Below, piece by piece: positions 51,373 through 60,502 of a stretch of 64,000 nucleotides of DNA; within the stretch, counting starts at the first letter, position 1; each line of letters opens with the position of its first letter. The DNA is taken from NCBI GenBank assembly GCA_035648415.1, contig DASRLO010000004.1, positions 1 to 64,000 on the forward strand. The letters run 5' to 3'. The notes beneath the pieces are model-generated. The model did not search any database. It was not told the DNA's origin and saw only the letters and a list, made by a program, of their open reading frames with translations. Source of the DNA: DATARH01 sp035648415 (GTDB lineage: Bacteria; Pseudomonadota; Alphaproteobacteria; ATCC43930; CGMCC-115725). The position numbers and the translations under genes were made by a program.

Positions 51373-51690
51373 GCGGGTAGGCTGCCGGCCAACCTACCCG
51401 CTCGCGCACGGTGTGGGGACTCCCATGTCCCCCACATACCTCCCGCCCCCTAGGGAGCGAGCCACGGCCGGGAGATTCACCGTGTCAACCGCGCGATGCT
51501 GTAACCCTAGCGGGAGTCCCGGCCAGCGTGGTTGGCGCTTTCCGCTATCCACAGGCTCGTCCCCGCTAAACGTACCTTATCCCCGCAACACTCCACTTAA
51601 CCCCCGTCCCTCCCCTGAGTTGTCCACATGACGCCGGCCTGTCCGGCCTCAGATGGGGTGGAGGGTCTGTCAGTCAAGTACATAATCCCC
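51373..51690. other. gene-free right end of outer element
   Basis: About 320 bases without a supported gene, ending in the terminal inverted repeat at 51666-51690 (TCTGTCAGTCAAGTACATAA and five more bases). The right target duplication GAGCTTTT follows at 51691. Confidence 0.8.
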
Positions 51691-52302
51691 GAGCTTTTGG
51701 AACATTGCGAGATCGACACCGCTGGGCACGACTTGGTCAAGGCCGGCTTCAATCCGGATGAGCCGCGCGTCCCGGCAGGAAGCGGGCGCACGAGCGGCGA
51801 ATGGACCAGCGGCGGGGACGCGGCGGGGGGCAATACCGGCGAAAGCAACGCTGGTGGTGGCGCTTCCGACCAAGATGATAACGCAGTCGTGCCGGTCGCG
51901 GCGGTGGCTCCGACGGACAAGGACCCGTTTTTCGACACGCTTTATCCATTGGTGCATCTTGCACAAAAGCTTGGGATTGACGAAACGTGGCCGCTTGGCT
52001 TGGCTGCGTATGAAAGCGGTTGGTTAGGACCGCACGCCCGCGACATCAACGATCCATTCGGCGTCACTCATGGCGGTGGTCCCGACGTGCGGTACGATTC
52101 ACTGGAAGCCGCAATCGATGCCTGGAAACGGCGTTACGGTCACATGGTGCAAGGGGCGACCAGCGCCGCTGATTTTGTTCGGCGGCTGTTGTTGGTTGGC
52201 CGTTACAACTCAGCGACAAAGGGATGGGCAGCCGAGGTGTTGGGGAGTATCCGTTCTGTACGGCACCGCCTCGACTCCTGGAAGTCAAGGCATAATCTAT
52301 GA
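51691..52302 (+). pseudogene. module protein X, copy 2: 3' part
   Basis: Continuation of the interrupted X gene: ELLEHCEIDTAGHDLVKAGF matches copy 1 directly across the insertion point. The linker is PRVPAGSGRTSGEWTSGGDA, longer than in copy 1 by a Gly/Asn/Ser-rich stretch. The glucosaminidase-like part keeps the glutamate in AAYESGWLGPHARD and NDPFGVTHGG. On its own it has no proper start codon at the junction, so it is probably not made as a full protein. Confidence 0.9.
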
Positions 52303-52874
52303 GGTGGGTTCTCGCAATCGCTATGGCTGTATTGGCTTTCGGCCTATTGCGGGCAAATGCGCAAATCCCCGCACCAAATTCCCAGCATTACGACAATTTT
52401 GATTATCAGTTTTCTACAGATTTGCCTCAAAGATTTCAGGCCTGCGTCGACGAGAACACAAATCATGGAGTTGTCATATTGCTAAATAGCACGGTATGCC
52501 GAGGTTTTAGCAAAATCGCGCCGCGCATAGCTATCTTTGCCAACTATAACGTACCTTATGAGGCGCGCACACCCGCGCAACTTGCGAGGCATGACTGCAG
52601 CGCATCTCGCTTCGATCCTGCTCCGCGCCGAATAGAATGGCTTCATGCCCCGACCCTGGGCGGGCGCCGTGCCGTAGGATGCTGCCAGTATTTTCGCGAC
52701 GGCCGAATCGCGGAGTGGATCGTTACTTTGCACAAGACGGATGAGCCTGTTTGGGATTGGATCGAGGTCGCGGCATATCTCGAAACAACGACGGGTCGCT
52801 ATGCGAAAGACCTGCGCATCTTCCGCAGAGTGCTGAAAGGCGTCTGGATTCATCCGGACGGACCGTTCGATTGA
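52299..52874 (+). CDS. module protein Y, copy 2: exported partner
   Basis: 191 residues with an ATGA overlap to X copy 2. Signal peptide RWVLAIAMAVLAFGLLRANA. Conserved with copy 1: NFDYQFS, a cysteine after QRFQAC, CCQYFRDG, WIEVA and the C-terminal WIHPDGP. The pair has diverged clearly in the middle, which fits specific pairing of each Y with its own X. The gene itself looks intact although its partner is interrupted. Confidence 0.75.
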   Translation: MRWVLAIAMAVLAFGLLRANAQIPAPNSQHYDNFDYQFSTDLPQRFQACVDENTNHGVVILLNSTVCRGFSKIAPRIAIFANYNVPYEARTPAQLARHDCSASRFDPAPRRIEWLHAPTLGGRRAVGCCQYFRDGRIAEWIVTLHKTDEPVWDWIEVAAYLETTTGRYAKDLRIFRRVLKGVWIHPDGPFD

Positions 52875-53020
52875 GCGATAGTCCCGCCTCTCTCTTTGGC
52901 ACGAGCGCCGCGATCGCAGCTCCGCCGAAGCCGCATCGGATAAGCTTTTGAGAATAGCCCCGTAACCCGACCTATCTCTTCTAATCTCTTCTCCTATACG
53001 TGAACCGAATACCCGGGGTG

Positions 53021-53042
53021 GCCTGGAGATGGATTTCTGAGG
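53021..53042 (+). pseudogene. possible third remnant of the LVIVD gene end
   Basis: GCCTGGAGATGGATTTCTGA followed by GG differs at two positions from the end of the LVIVD gene (GCCTCGAGATGGATTTTTGA). At only 22 bases it could be chance, but its position right after module copy 2 mirrors the fragment after copy 1. Confidence 0.45.
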
Positions 53043-53102
53043 AGCCCTTCATTGTCATCCACAGGCCGGGTCCACAGGCCGGGCAGGCGCCAGCAGTCGT
53101 TT

Positions 53103-53318
53103 TCAGTGGACGCTGACCGGCTCCAGTTCGTTCTGGCGCACCACCGCGAAGGCGATGGCCCGGTCGGCGATGAGCGCCATCTGCGTGCCGTCGGCCGCGT
53201 GGATCGCATAGCCGGCGTTGCCGTCGACCACGACCGGTTTCACATAAGCGATGTCCTGCATGCCGAGCATCGCCAAATCGTTTGGGGTCATCTGCCGCAT
53301 CTCTTCGATCGTTTGCAT
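53103..53318 (-). CDS. DUF1150 family protein
   Basis: 71 residues: EMTPNDLAMLG-type opening (MTPNDLAMLGMQDIAYVKPV) and AIHAADGTQMALIADRAIAF. DUF1150 proteins are almost confined to alphaproteobacteria and commonly lie beside an Hsp20 gene, as here. Function unknown, presumably related to heat stress. Confidence 0.9.
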   Translation of the reverse strand: MQTIEEMRQMTPNDLAMLGMQDIAYVKPVVVDGNAGYAIHAADGTQMALIADRAIAFAVVRQNELEPVSVH

Positions 53319-53426
53319 CTCTACCTCCCCCTGCTCCGGTCTTGAGCCGATCGGCAGGCGGTTAAGTCCCGTCCAGGTACCGGACGGCGATATGCGAATC
53401 TCACGCCAAGCTCCGATTTTAGGGTT

Positions 53427-53900
53427 CTACTTGGATGAACGCACCAGGGTCGGCGTCGTTCGCGTCAGCCCGACCGCTTCGGAGGCGCCCTCGGCGTTTT
53501 TGATCTCGATCGTTCGCACCCGGGTTTCGACCGGCGGGCGCATCAGGTCGATATGCAGGAGCCCGTTGTCGAGCCAGGCGCCGCGCACCTCGATGCCTTC
53601 GGCCAACACGAACGAGCGCTGAAATTGGCGTGCCGCGATGCCGCGGTGCAGGTAGACGCGGCTTTCGTCGTCGCTTTGCTTGCCGCGGGTGACGAGCTGG
53701 TTGTCCTCGATCGTCAGCTTCAGATCGCTCATTGCGAAACCGGCGACGGCGAGCGTGATGCGCAGCGAATTGTCGTCGAGCTGCTCGATATTGTAGGGTG
53801 GATACCCGTCGCTCGATACTTTGCTGACCCGGTCGAGCGCCCGCTCGAAATGGTCGAAGCCCAACAGGAGCGGGGAGCTGAACAGCGACAAACGTGCCAT
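53427..53900 (-). CDS. Hsp20 family small heat shock protein
   Basis: 157 residues. The alpha-crystallin domain covers about residues 35-130: YNIEQLDDNSLRITLAVAGF, LTIEDNQLVTRGKQ, RGIAARQFQRSFVLAEGIEV and LLHIDLMRP. IbpA-type holdase that prevents protein aggregation. GAGGAGA lies six bases before the ATG. A DUF1150 gene follows downstream on the same strand. Confidence 0.93.
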   Translation of the reverse strand: MARLSLFSSPLLLGFDHFERALDRVSKVSSDGYPPYNIEQLDDNSLRITLAVAGFAMSDLKLTIEDNQLVTRGKQSDDESRVYLHRGIAARQFQRSFVLAEGIEVRGAWLDNGLLHIDLMRPPVETRVRTIEIKNAEGASEAVGLTRTTPTLVRSSK

Positions 53901-54077
53901 GATGGCTTCTCCTCACCGAGCGAGACACCCGCCGGACCCGAATTCGGCACCCGGCGGCATGGTTTATATGGCGATCCGGAAGAGGCCGATCAAGCGAACC
54001 CCTGCGGGCTCTTATTGCGCCATGCTGTTGCAAAGGCTCGCGGCACCCCATATGAGCGCGCAGCGTTGCTGATCCGG

Positions 54078-55004
54078 ATGGACCCGACGATGACCCAACG
54101 GCCAATGACCCTACGAACGATGCGGTGGCGATTCGTCGTGGCTCTGCTGTTCAGCCTCACGCTTGTCCTGGCCCCTAGCCTCGCCGAGGCGCGCGCCGGC
54201 AGCAGTCTTGGCGGCGGCTTCTCGGGCATGGGCAGCCGCGGCTCGCGCAGCTTCGAGAACAACGGCGCCGCACCGCTTAGCCGCTCGATGGAGACGCCCG
54301 CGCCGGCGATTGGCGGCGGCTACGGCGCCTATGGCGGCGGCGGGTTCTTCTCGCGCCATCCATTCCTGACCGGGATGTTCGGCGGGTTTATCGGCTCGAT
54401 GCTGTTTGGCGGCGGGATGTTCGGCCATATGTTCGGCGGGCTATTCTCCATCCTCATCATCGGGTTGGTGATCTACCTGCTGTTCCGGCTGTTGTCCGGG
54501 GCCTTTGCCGGAGGCGGGAGCGGGTTGGCGCCGCGCTCCGTCGGCGCGGCGGCGGCGCCGGCGCAGCAGCGCTATCGCGGCCGCGACATCACCGTCAGCG
54601 ATGCCGATCTTGCCGCCTTCCAGTCGCTGCACGCGGCGATCCAGGAAGCCTGGGGCCGCAGCGATCTCGGCCAGATGCGCCAGTTGATGACGCCGGAAAT
54701 GCTGAGCTATTTCTCCGAGGAGCTGACCCGCAACTCGAGCCAGGGCGTCGAGAACCACGTTTCCAACGTCAACCTGATCAAGGCCGAGCTTGCCGAGAGC
54801 TGGGAAGAGGGCGATCTGCAATACGCCACGGCCTATATGCGGTGGACCGCGCTCGACTACACGGCGCGGATCGGCGCGGCGCCGTCGAGTCCCGGCGCGG
54901 TGGTCACCGGCGACCCGCGCGTCCCCACCGAGTCCGAGGAGGTGTGGACCTTTGTCCGCCGCAGCGGCGGACACTGGCTGCTGTCGGCGATCCAGCAGGT
55001 TTGA
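54078..55004 (+). CDS. Tim44-domain membrane protein
   Basis: 308 residues from the ATG at 54078; an ATG twelve bases later is equally plausible. A signal or membrane segment (FVVALLFSLTLVLAPSLAEA) precedes a Gly/Ser-rich stretch and a second hydrophobic part (LFSILIIGLVIYLLFRLLSG). The Tim44-like domain is at the C-terminus (FQSLHAAIQEAWGRSDLGQM, then EEVWTFVRRSGGHWLLSAIQ). Bacterial relatives are of uncertain function, possibly in translocation or lipid contacts. Confidence 0.87.
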   Translation: MDPTMTQRPMTLRTMRWRFVVALLFSLTLVLAPSLAEARAGSSLGGGFSGMGSRGSRSFENNGAAPLSRSMETPAPAIGGGYGAYGGGGFFSRHPFLTGMFGGFIGSMLFGGGMFGHMFGGLFSILIIGLVIYLLFRLLSGAFAGGGSGLAPRSVGAAAAPAQQRYRGRDITVSDADLAAFQSLHAAIQEAWGRSDLGQMRQLMTPEMLSYFSEELTRNSSQGVENHVSNVNLIKAELAESWEEGDLQYATAYMRWTALDYTARIGAAPSSPGAVVTGDPRVPTESEEVWTFVRRSGGHWLLSAIQQV

Positions 55005-55005
55005 G

Positions 55006-55353
55006 CTACTGGCGCAAGCCGCGGATTCTGGGGTCGCCCTGTCCCGGCGATTCGTCGGCGCGGAACCCGAAGCGCTCCGCGGCGGCGGCGATATCGTCGA
55101 GAAACTGCTGGTAGCCTCGCTCAGGATCGGCGGCTCGCGCGGGAACCAGGAAATTTGGCGTCGGCGGTTCGCCGGCGTGCCGGGTGGCGCGCTCCATCAC
55201 AAAACAGCCGCTCTCGTCCGGCGCCGAATCGATACGGACGCCGTGTCGCAATTCGTTCGGCACCTTGTCGTTCTGTACCGCGTCTCCGGCGAATGCTTCC
55301 CGCGGATAGACGCGCTCGAGCGAATTGCGATCGTTGACATTGACCTTGGCCAT
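55006..55353 (-). CDS. small hypothetical protein
   Basis: 115 residues: hydrophilic, with no signal peptide (MAKVNVNDRNSLERVYPREA; C-terminal AERFGFRADESPGQGDP). No family recognised. Its stop lies two bases from the stop of the convergent Tim44 gene. Confidence 0.65.
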   Translation of the reverse strand: MAKVNVNDRNSLERVYPREAFAGDAVQNDKVPNELRHGVRIDSAPDESGCFVMERATRHAGEPPTPNFLVPARAADPERGYQQFLDDIAAAAERFGFRADESPGQGDPRIRGLRQ

Positions 55354-55411
55354 GCTTGGCCCAACGCCGCCCGGAGCGCAGCGTTCCTTACGGCCGCGGG
55401 CGCAGCGTTCC

Positions 55412-56278
55412 TTAGGGCCACGCGGCCTCGGGCGGCAGCGACATCAGGATCGCCTCGACATTGCCGCCGGTCCTGAGTCCGAACCGGGTGCCGCGGTCGT
55501 AAAGCAGGTTGAACTCGACGTAGCGGCCGCGGCGGACGAGCTGGTGTCGGCGCTGCTCCGCATTCCAGTTCTGTCGCATCCGCGACCGCACGATTGGCGC
55601 GTAGGCGGCCAGGAACGCCTCGCCGACCGAGCGCAGGAAGGCGAAATCGCGCTCCCAGTCGTCACTCTCGACATAGTCGAAGAAAATGCCGCCGGCGCCG
55701 CGCGGCTCTTCGCGATGCGGCAGGAAGAAATACTCGTCGCACCATTTTTTGAACTTGGCGTAGGCATCGGGTTGATAGGCGTCACAGGCGCCGCGCAGCG
55801 CGGCATGAAATTCCGCCGCCGCGGGCTCGTCGGGATAGATCGGCGTTAGGTCGGCGCCGCCGCCGAACCAGGCTTTGCTGGTCACGATGTGCCGCGTGTT
55901 CATGTGAACCGCCGGGACGAGCGGCGAACACGGGTGCGCCACGAGCGAGATGCCGCCGGCCCAGAACCGCGGGTCTTCCGCCGCGCCCGGGATTTCGCCG
56001 CGGAACTCGGGTGCGAATTCGCCGAACACGGTCGAGACGTTGACCCCGATTTTCTCGAACACCCGGCCCTTCATCACCGCCGTGGTGCCGCCGCCGCCTC
56101 CTTCGCGCCGCCAGTCGTTTCGGATGAAACGGGGGCCGGGAGCGCCGGCGAACTCGTCCTCGATCGTCTCGAATCCGCTGCAGATGCGGTCGCGCAGGGC
56201 CGCGAACCATTGCGTCGCGCGTTGGCGGCGGCCCGGATCGGGAAGGGGAATGCTGATGTCCTCGGCCGTCATCGTCAT
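55412..56278 (-). CDS. hemF: oxygen-dependent coproporphyrinogen-III oxidase HemF
   Basis: 288 residues. Signatures: NDWRREGGGGGTTAVMKGRV, VHMNTRHIVTSKAWFGGGAD with LTPIYP, KKWCDEYFFLPHREEPRGAG and RGRYVEFNLLYDRGTRFGLR. HemF converts coproporphyrinogen III to protoporphyrinogen IX using O2, a late step of haem synthesis. Its start overlaps the trmL stop by four bases on the same strand. It sits beside the cytochrome bc1 genes that need haem. Confidence 0.95.
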   Translation of the reverse strand: MTMTAEDISIPLPDPGRRQRATQWFAALRDRICSGFETIEDEFAGAPGPRFIRNDWRREGGGGGTTAVMKGRVFEKIGVNVSTVFGEFAPEFRGEIPGAAEDPRFWAGGISLVAHPCSPLVPAVHMNTRHIVTSKAWFGGGADLTPIYPDEPAAAEFHAALRGACDAYQPDAYAKFKKWCDEYFFLPHREEPRGAGGIFFDYVESDDWERDFAFLRSVGEAFLAAYAPIVRSRMRQNWNAEQRRHQLVRRGRYVEFNLLYDRGTRFGLRTGGNVEAILMSLPPEAAWP

Positions 56279-56733
56279 GCCGCTGAGAGGCCACCGGTCT
56301 GGCGCAGCGCCTCGAAGAGCGCGATCGCCCCGGCTAGCGCGACGTTGAGCGATCGCGCCGGCGGGCGCAAGGGAATGACGATTCGGGCGGCGGCCGTCTC
56401 ATGGACGGCCGCCGGTACGCCCGCGCTCTCCCGTCCGAGCAGGATCGTGTCGCCCGGCGCGAAGGCGAAGGAATCCAGCGCGACGGCGCCCGATGTCGTC
56501 ATCAGCACGAGCCGCGACCCGGCGTCGCGCGCGGCGAGAAAGGCGGCCCACGAGGCATGGCGCCGCACGACCGCGAGTGCGGCATAATCGAGCGCCGCAC
56601 GCTTCAGGCGGCGATCGTCGTAGAGGAAGCCCAACGGCTCGATCAGGTCGACCCCCACCCCGAAACACGCCGCCAGCCGTAACAGCGCCCCGGTATTCTG
56701 AGGGATGTCGGGCTGGTAGAGGGCGAGGCGCAT
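56275..56733 (-). CDS. trmL: tRNA (cytidine/uridine-34-2'-O)-methyltransferase TrmL
   Basis: 152 residues from the ATG at 56733. SPOUT-class signatures: YQPDIPQNTGALLRLAACFG, VDLIEPLGF, DTILLGRESAGVP and RIVIPLRPPARSLNVALAGA. It methylates the wobble base of tRNA-Leu isoacceptors. Coupled by overlap to hemF downstream and divergent from petA. Confidence 0.93.
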   Translation of the reverse strand: MRLALYQPDIPQNTGALLRLAACFGVGVDLIEPLGFLYDDRRLKRAALDYAALAVVRRHASWAAFLAARDAGSRLVLMTTSGAVALDSFAFAPGDTILLGRESAGVPAAVHETAAARIVIPLRPPARSLNVALAGAIALFEALRQTGGLSAA

Positions 56734-56909
56734 CGCGAATTTCCTGACGTTTGCGACGGAAGTCGCGGGCACCGCGACAAATACGCGTATGGTGTCGCAG
56801 TTCCTGCCGATTTATGCGGCAGTCTGTCGCATAGTTCGGCTTCTTCAACGGTATAGCTTGCCTTCGCTCTGGCCGCCGGGCGTATGGCGGCCGCCATACG
56901 AGGTTTCGC

Positions 56910-57476
56910 ATGTCGGACGTGGCCCAATCGCAGGTTTCTCACGGCCATAGTCCCGGGCATGCCGGCGGGACCCGGCGCGACTTCCTCACCCTGACCGCGT
57001 CGGCGCTCGGCGTGGTCGGCGTCGCCAGCGCCATCTGGCCGTTCGTCGACAGCCTCAATCCGGCGAAGGACACGCTGGCGCTGTCCACGGCCGACGTCGA
57101 TCTGTCGCCGATCCAGGTCGGCCAGCGCCTCACCGCCGCCTGGCAGGGCAAGCCGGTCTTCATCGACCACCGCCCGGCGGCCGAGATCAAAGCGGCGCAG
57201 GAGGTCGACGTCTCGACCCTGCGCGATCCGCAGAAGGATTCCGACCGGGTGCAGAAGCCCGAATGGCTGATCGTCGTCGGCGTCTGCACGCATCTCGGCT
57301 GCATTCCGCTCGGGCAGAAGACTGGCGACGACCGCGGCCTCTTCGGCGGCTGGTTCTGCCCGTGCCACGGCTCGATGTACGATACCTCGGCCCGCATCCG
57401 CCAAGGGCCGGCGCCGCTCAACCTGCTGGTGCCGCCCTACAAGTTTACCTCCGACGCCAAGATCACGATCGGTTAG
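56910..57476 (+). CDS. petA: ubiquinol-cytochrome c reductase iron-sulfur subunit
   Basis: 188 residues of the Rieske protein. A Tat-type signal-anchor (TRRDFLTLTASALGVVGVAS) is followed by the Rieske domain with the cluster ligands in CTHLGCIPLG and CPCHGSMYD. It accepts the first electron from ubiquinol in complex III. First gene of the petABC operon; the next start follows nine bases after its stop. Confidence 0.96.
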   Translation: MSDVAQSQVSHGHSPGHAGGTRRDFLTLTASALGVVGVASAIWPFVDSLNPAKDTLALSTADVDLSPIQVGQRLTAAWQGKPVFIDHRPAAEIKAAQEVDVSTLRDPQKDSDRVQKPEWLIVVGVCTHLGCIPLGQKTGDDRGLFGGWFCPCHGSMYDTSARIRQGPAPLNLLVPPYKFTSDAKITIG

Positions 57477-57484
57477 GACACGCC

Positions 57485-58744
57485 ATGCCCGTAACCGGAA
57501 CCGGCCGAACCAGCCGGATCATCCGCTGGATCGACTACCGGCTGCCTTTTGTCGCGATGCTCGAGCATGAGCTCAACGAGTATCCAACGCCGCGCAACCT
57601 GAACTACTGGTGGAATTTCGGCTCGCTGGCCGGGATCATCCTGGTGATCCTGATCGTCAGCGGCGTCGTGCTGGCGATGCACTACACGCCGAACGCCGGC
57701 ATGGCGTTCGATTCGGTCGAGCGCATCATGCGCGACGTCAACTATGGATGGCTGCTGCGCTACATCCATATGAACGGCGCCTCGATGTTCTTTCTGATCG
57801 TCTACATCCACCTGTTCCGCGGCCTTTATTACGGCTCGTACAAATACCCGCGCGAGCTCCTATGGATGCTCGGCGTCGTCATCCTGCTGCTGATGATGGC
57901 GACCGCGTTCATGGGCTACGTGCTGCCCTGGGGCCAGATGAGCTATTGGGGCGCGACGGTCATCACCAATTTGTTCTCGGCGATCCCGCTGGTCGGGCAG
58001 AAGATCGTGACGCTGCTATGGGGCGGGTTCACGGTCGGCAACCCGACGCTCAACCGTTTCTTCTCGCTGCACTATCTGTTGCCGTTCGTCATCGTCGCGG
58101 TGGTTGGGCTGCACCTTGTCGCGCTGCACAGCCACGGCTCGAACAATCCCTTGGGCATCGACCACCGGGGACCCCAGGACTCGATCCCGTTCCATCCGTA
58201 CTACACGATCAAGGACCTGTTCGGGCTGATGGTGTTCCTGATCGTCTTCGCGATCTTCGTCTTCTATGCGCCGAACCTGCTGGGCGACCCGCAAAACTAC
58301 ATCCCGGCCAACCCGCTGCAGACGCCGCCCGACATCGTGCCCGAATGGTATTTCCTGCCGTACTACGCGATCCTGCGCTCGATGACGTTCAACGTTCTCG
58401 GCATTCCCAGTAAGCTGGTCGGCGTCATCTTGATGTTTTCGTCGATCCTGGTGCTGTTCGTGTTGCCGTGGCTCGACACGTCGCGGGTACGCAGCGCCAC
58501 GTTCCGGCCGATCTACAAGAAGATCTACTGGCTGCTGGTGATCGATGTGCTGGTGCTGGGCTATTGCGGCGCGCACCCGCCGGCCGGCACCATTGTCGTC
58601 GTCGGGCAACTCGGGACGTTCTACTACTTCTTCCACTTCCTGATCCTGATCCCGCTGATCGGCAAGATCGAGCGGCCGCGGCCCTTGCCGACCAGCATCG
58701 GCGCCGCGGTGCTCGGACCCGCCAGTGCGGCGGGGGGCAACTGA
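57485..58744 (+). CDS. petB: cytochrome b subunit of complex III
   Basis: 419 residues from the ATG at 57485. Eight membrane helices; haem histidine pairs in YIHMNGASMFFLIVYIHLFR and VGLHLVALHSHGSNNPLG; quinol-site PEWY motif in DIVPEWYFLPYYAILRS; GYVLPWGQMSYWGATVI typical of the Qo site. One base separates its stop from the cytochrome c1 start. Confidence 0.96.
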   Translation: MPVTGTGRTSRIIRWIDYRLPFVAMLEHELNEYPTPRNLNYWWNFGSLAGIILVILIVSGVVLAMHYTPNAGMAFDSVERIMRDVNYGWLLRYIHMNGASMFFLIVYIHLFRGLYYGSYKYPRELLWMLGVVILLLMMATAFMGYVLPWGQMSYWGATVITNLFSAIPLVGQKIVTLLWGGFTVGNPTLNRFFSLHYLLPFVIVAVVGLHLVALHSHGSNNPLGIDHRGPQDSIPFHPYYTIKDLFGLMVFLIVFAIFVFYAPNLLGDPQNYIPANPLQTPPDIVPEWYFLPYYAILRSMTFNVLGIPSKLVGVILMFSSILVLFVLPWLDTSRVRSATFRPIYKKIYWLLVIDVLVLGYCGAHPPAGTIVVVGQLGTFYYFFHFLILIPLIGKIERPRPLPTSIGAAVLGPASAAGGN

Positions 58745-58745
58745 C

Positions 58746-59543
58746 ATGCCGAGGTCGGCTCTCGCTCTGGCCGCGCTTCTGGCGCTGGCCCTCGCCGGTC
58801 CCGCCCGCGCACAGGAGGAGGCCCCCTCGCCGCCGCATCAGCAATGGTCGTTCGAAGGCGTGTTCGGCACTTATGACGAGGCAGCGCTGCAACGCGGCTT
58901 TCAGGTCTACAAGGAAGTCTGCTCGGCCTGTCACGCGGTCAAGCACCTCTATTACCGCGACCTGACCGAGATCGGTTACACCGATGACCAGGTCAAAGGC
59001 TTCGCGGCGCAGTCTCAGGTCACCGACGGGCCAAACGACCAGGGCGAGATGTACCAGCGCCCGGGGCGCCCCTCCGACCCGTTCGCCTCCCCGTTCGCCA
59101 ACGACCAGGCGGCGCGGGCCGCCAACAACGGCGCGCTGCCGCCCGATCTGTCGCTGATCGTCAAGGCGCGCGAGGGCGGCCCGGATTACGTCTACGCCAT
59201 CCTCAACGGGTTCAAGGACGCGCCGGCCGACGTCAAGCTGAACCCAAACATGAACTACAACGAGTATTTTCCCGGGCATCAGATCGGCATGCCGCCGCCG
59301 TTGACCACCGACGGTCAGCTCACCTTCGCCGACGGTACCAAGGCGACGGTGCCGCAGATGGCGCACGACGTCGTCACCTTCCTCGCCTGGGCGTCGGAGC
59401 CGAACCTCAACGAGCGGCACCGCATGGGCGCCAAGGTGATCCTGTTCCTGGTGATCGTCGCCGGCATCTTCTACGCGGCGAAGCGCCGGATCTGGGCCGA
59501 TCTGCACGGCCACCGCATCGCGCAGGCCGGCGAGGACGATTAG
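58746..59543 (+). CDS. petC: cytochrome c1 subunit of complex III
   Basis: 265 residues from the ATG at 58746. Signal peptide ALALAALLALALAGPARA; haem-binding CSACH in VCSACHAVKHLYYRDL; axial methionine in HQIGMPPPL; C-terminal membrane anchor KVILFLVIVAGIFYAAKRR. It passes electrons from the Rieske protein to soluble cytochrome c. Last gene of the operon. Confidence 0.95.
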   Translation: MPRSALALAALLALALAGPARAQEEAPSPPHQQWSFEGVFGTYDEAALQRGFQVYKEVCSACHAVKHLYYRDLTEIGYTDDQVKGFAAQSQVTDGPNDQGEMYQRPGRPSDPFASPFANDQAARAANNGALPPDLSLIVKAREGGPDYVYAILNGFKDAPADVKLNPNMNYNEYFPGHQIGMPPPLTTDGQLTFADGTKATVPQMAHDVVTFLAWASEPNLNERHRMGAKVILFLVIVAGIFYAAKRRIWADLHGHRIAQAGEDD

Positions 59544-59615
59544 GGCGTTCGGCGCGATCTGCTAGGATCATCGCCGTCCGCGCCATCCGGCGAGGATCGG
59601 GCTTCGGGAAACACC

Positions 59616-60502
59616 ATGACCGATCCGGTCATCGGCATCATCGGCGGCAGCGGGCTGTACGAAATCGACGGCCTCGCCGAAATCGAATGGCGCCGCGTCG
59701 CGAGCCCGTTCGGCGAGACTTCGGACGAGTTCTGCTTCGGCCGGCTTGACGGACAGCCGGTCGTCTTTCTGCCGCGGCACGGGCGCGGCCATCCGCTGCC
59801 GCCGTCGGGCATCAATTTCCGCGCCAATATCGACGCGTTGAAGCGCTGCGGCGTCACCGACATCGTTTCGTTGTCGGCGGTCGGCAGCTTGCGCGACGAT
59901 TTGGCGCCCGGCGATTTCGTGCTGGTCGACCAATTTATCGACCGCACCTTCGCGCGCGAGAAGAGCTTCTTCGGCCCGGGCTGCGTCGCGCACGTGTCAA
60001 TGGCGCACCCGGTCTGCGGCCGGGTCGGCGATGCGCTCGCCGCGGCGGGCGGCACAGCCGGCATCGCGATCAAGCGCGGCGGCACCTATATCGTCATGGA
60101 GGGCCCGCAATTCTCGACCCTGGCCGAGAGCGAGCTGTACCGGTCGTGGGGTTGCGACGTGATCGGCATGACCAACATGCCCGAGGCCAAGTTCGCCCGC
60201 GAGGCGGAGATCTGCTACGCGACAGTGGCGATGGTGACCGATTACGATTGCTGGCACCCGGGCCACGACGCGGTGACCGTCGAGATGATCCTCAAGGTGC
60301 TGTTCGCCAATGCCGACAAGGCGCGCGCGCTGGTCAAAAGCGTGGTGCCGCTGCTGTCCGGCCATCAAGGCCCGTGCCGGCAGGGCTGCCAGCGCGCGCT
60401 CGACTACGCGCTGATCACCGCGCCCGCCGCGCGCGACCCGGCGGCGCTCGCCCGGCTCGACGCGGTCGCCGGCCGGGTGCTGACGGCACGCGCTGAGGCG
60501 AC

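Larger units (their letters stand above)
41710..51690. mobile_element. outer IS1595-type element with cargo (9,981 bp)
   Basis: Ends: GGCGATTATATACTTGACTG at 41710 and, in inverted orientation, GGGGATTATGTACTTGACTG ending at 51690; 22 of 25 terminal bases match. An 8-bp direct duplication GAGCTTTT lies at 41702-41709 and 51691-51698, inside module gene X2. Eight-base duplications and GG-ended terminal repeats fit the IS1595 family. Its own transposase is truncated (41772 onward). Its remaining original cargo is a small leader-controlled gene, an unknown gene, a SIR2-family gene (now split) and two small genes at the right. About 3.66 kb remains after subtracting the nested element and its duplication. 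Confidence 0.93.

Noticed and set aside
53901..53960. Leader of the Hsp20 gene considered as a ROSE-type RNA thermometer
   Set aside because: No convincing pairing of the GAGGAGA ribosome site with a conserved U(U/C)GCU-type strand was found by eye; a folding calculation would be needed.
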